A stretch of DNA of 6,202 nucleotides from G039029935 sp039029935 (GTDB lineage: Bacteria; Chloroflexota; Anaerolineae; Caldilineales; Caldilineaceae): NCBI GenBank assembly GCA_039029935.1, contig JBCCFC010000846.1:1-6202 (forward strand). The letters are read 5' to 3'. Under the pieces are notes generated by a model. The model was not told where the DNA came from and did not search any database. It saw only the letters and a program-made list of their open reading frames with translations. Position numbers and translations under genes: made by a program. Shown in pieces: positions 5,924 to 6,202 of this stretch; within the stretch, counting starts at the first letter, position 1, and each line of letters begins with the position of its first letter.

Positions 5924-6202
5924 ATTCCATCTAACTTTATGTCCCACAATTTATTATAGACAAACCACTTTGACAAATCACGCTGGTTATCGGTAGAATA
6001 CCATACGCATTTGCGTAAGTTCTATTCAATCTACATGGAGCCAATAATCAACTTATGTCGTTGCACACATTGCTTGGCCGTATAGGTAACGGGGTGATTA
6101 CAAGCCTAACACTCTCTTCTCTGCCAAAATCTAAAAAACTAGTGGAGACACTTATCGTCTATCCCTCTGCAAGAACCTCTCATACAAAATCACCAAAAAG
6201 CA
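5924..6202. other. Right-hand intergenic stretch, no supported gene
   Basis: This AT-richer stretch differs in texture from the coding region. It holds a good outward promoter (listed separately) and a small palindrome, TACGCA-TT-TGCGTA, at 6004-6017 near the expected transcription start. An ATG at 6055 opens a frame that has no stop through the last 49 codons before the window edge (MSLHTLLGRIGNG...). It lacks a well-placed ribosome site, and 49 open codons are not significant. An ATG at 6035 gives only 16 codons. On the minus strand I see only short frames and no recognisable transposase fragment. Confidence 0.5.
5970..5999 (+). promoter_or_regulatory. Consensus-like promoter pointing out of the right edge
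   Basis: TTGACA (5970-5975) is a perfect -35 box and TAGAAT (5994-5999) matches the -10 consensus in five of six positions, with an 18-base spacer. Transcription would begin near 6005-6007, right at the small palindrome 6004-6017. It suggests that a separate transcript, probably of a gene beyond the window, begins here. In an AT-rich stretch a chance match is possible. Confidence 0.5.

Noticed and set aside
6035..6085. 16-codon frame MEPIINLCRCTHCLAV
   Set aside because: It is too short, has no ribosome site, and the C-x-C-x-x-C pattern alone means nothing at this length.

Overview
The window carries a compact two-gene, plus-strand unit of about 5.6 kb with its own promoter region on the left and a long inverted repeat directly behind it on the right. 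Base composition of the genes looks close to half GC. The left flank has a cluster of short ATCCGCG repeats, and the promoter contains a GAAC-N4-GTTC palindrome (the Gram-positive type of SOS box). Together these suggest a free-living bacterium, possibly a Chloroflexota member of the Herpetosiphon kind. That placement is a guess from style, not from a marker gene.

Layout. Positions 1-100 hold a perfect 16-bp inverted repeat and four spaced ATCCGCG words. Positions 109-137 form a sigma70-like promoter with the 12-bp palindrome inside its spacer. The leader (about 144-277) contains a 47-nt double-hairpin element that can also fold into one long stem. Behind it, a TCCTTT stretch can pair either with AAAGGA upstream of the element or with the Shine-Dalgarno of the first gene.

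The first gene (278-718, 146 aa) is an unrecognised small protein. Its C-terminal third reads like the end of a beta-grasp (ubiquitin/MoaD/ThiS-like) domain and stops exactly after Gly-Gly. Eleven bases later, behind a near-perfect Shine-Dalgarno that begins on the last base of the previous stop codon, comes a 1699-aa DUF4132-family protein (730-5829). It has a helical, HEAT-like N-terminal half, an internal 27-residue tandem duplication, the DUF4132 core and the conserved C-terminal domain of the family (DUF7737, named from memory). It lacks the WGR domain seen in some relatives.

Downstream, a TA-flanked 20-bp imperfect inverted repeat (5840-5923) may be a MITE-like insertion and/or end the transcript. 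The last 280 bases hold a good promoter pointing out of the right edge (5970-5999) but no gene that can be supported.

How the two genes work together is unknown. The spacing and coupled start argue that they are co-translated. From memory, DUF4132 proteins elsewhere sit beside MoxR AAA+ ATPase and VWA genes (E. coli yeh cluster); none of those partners is inside this window.
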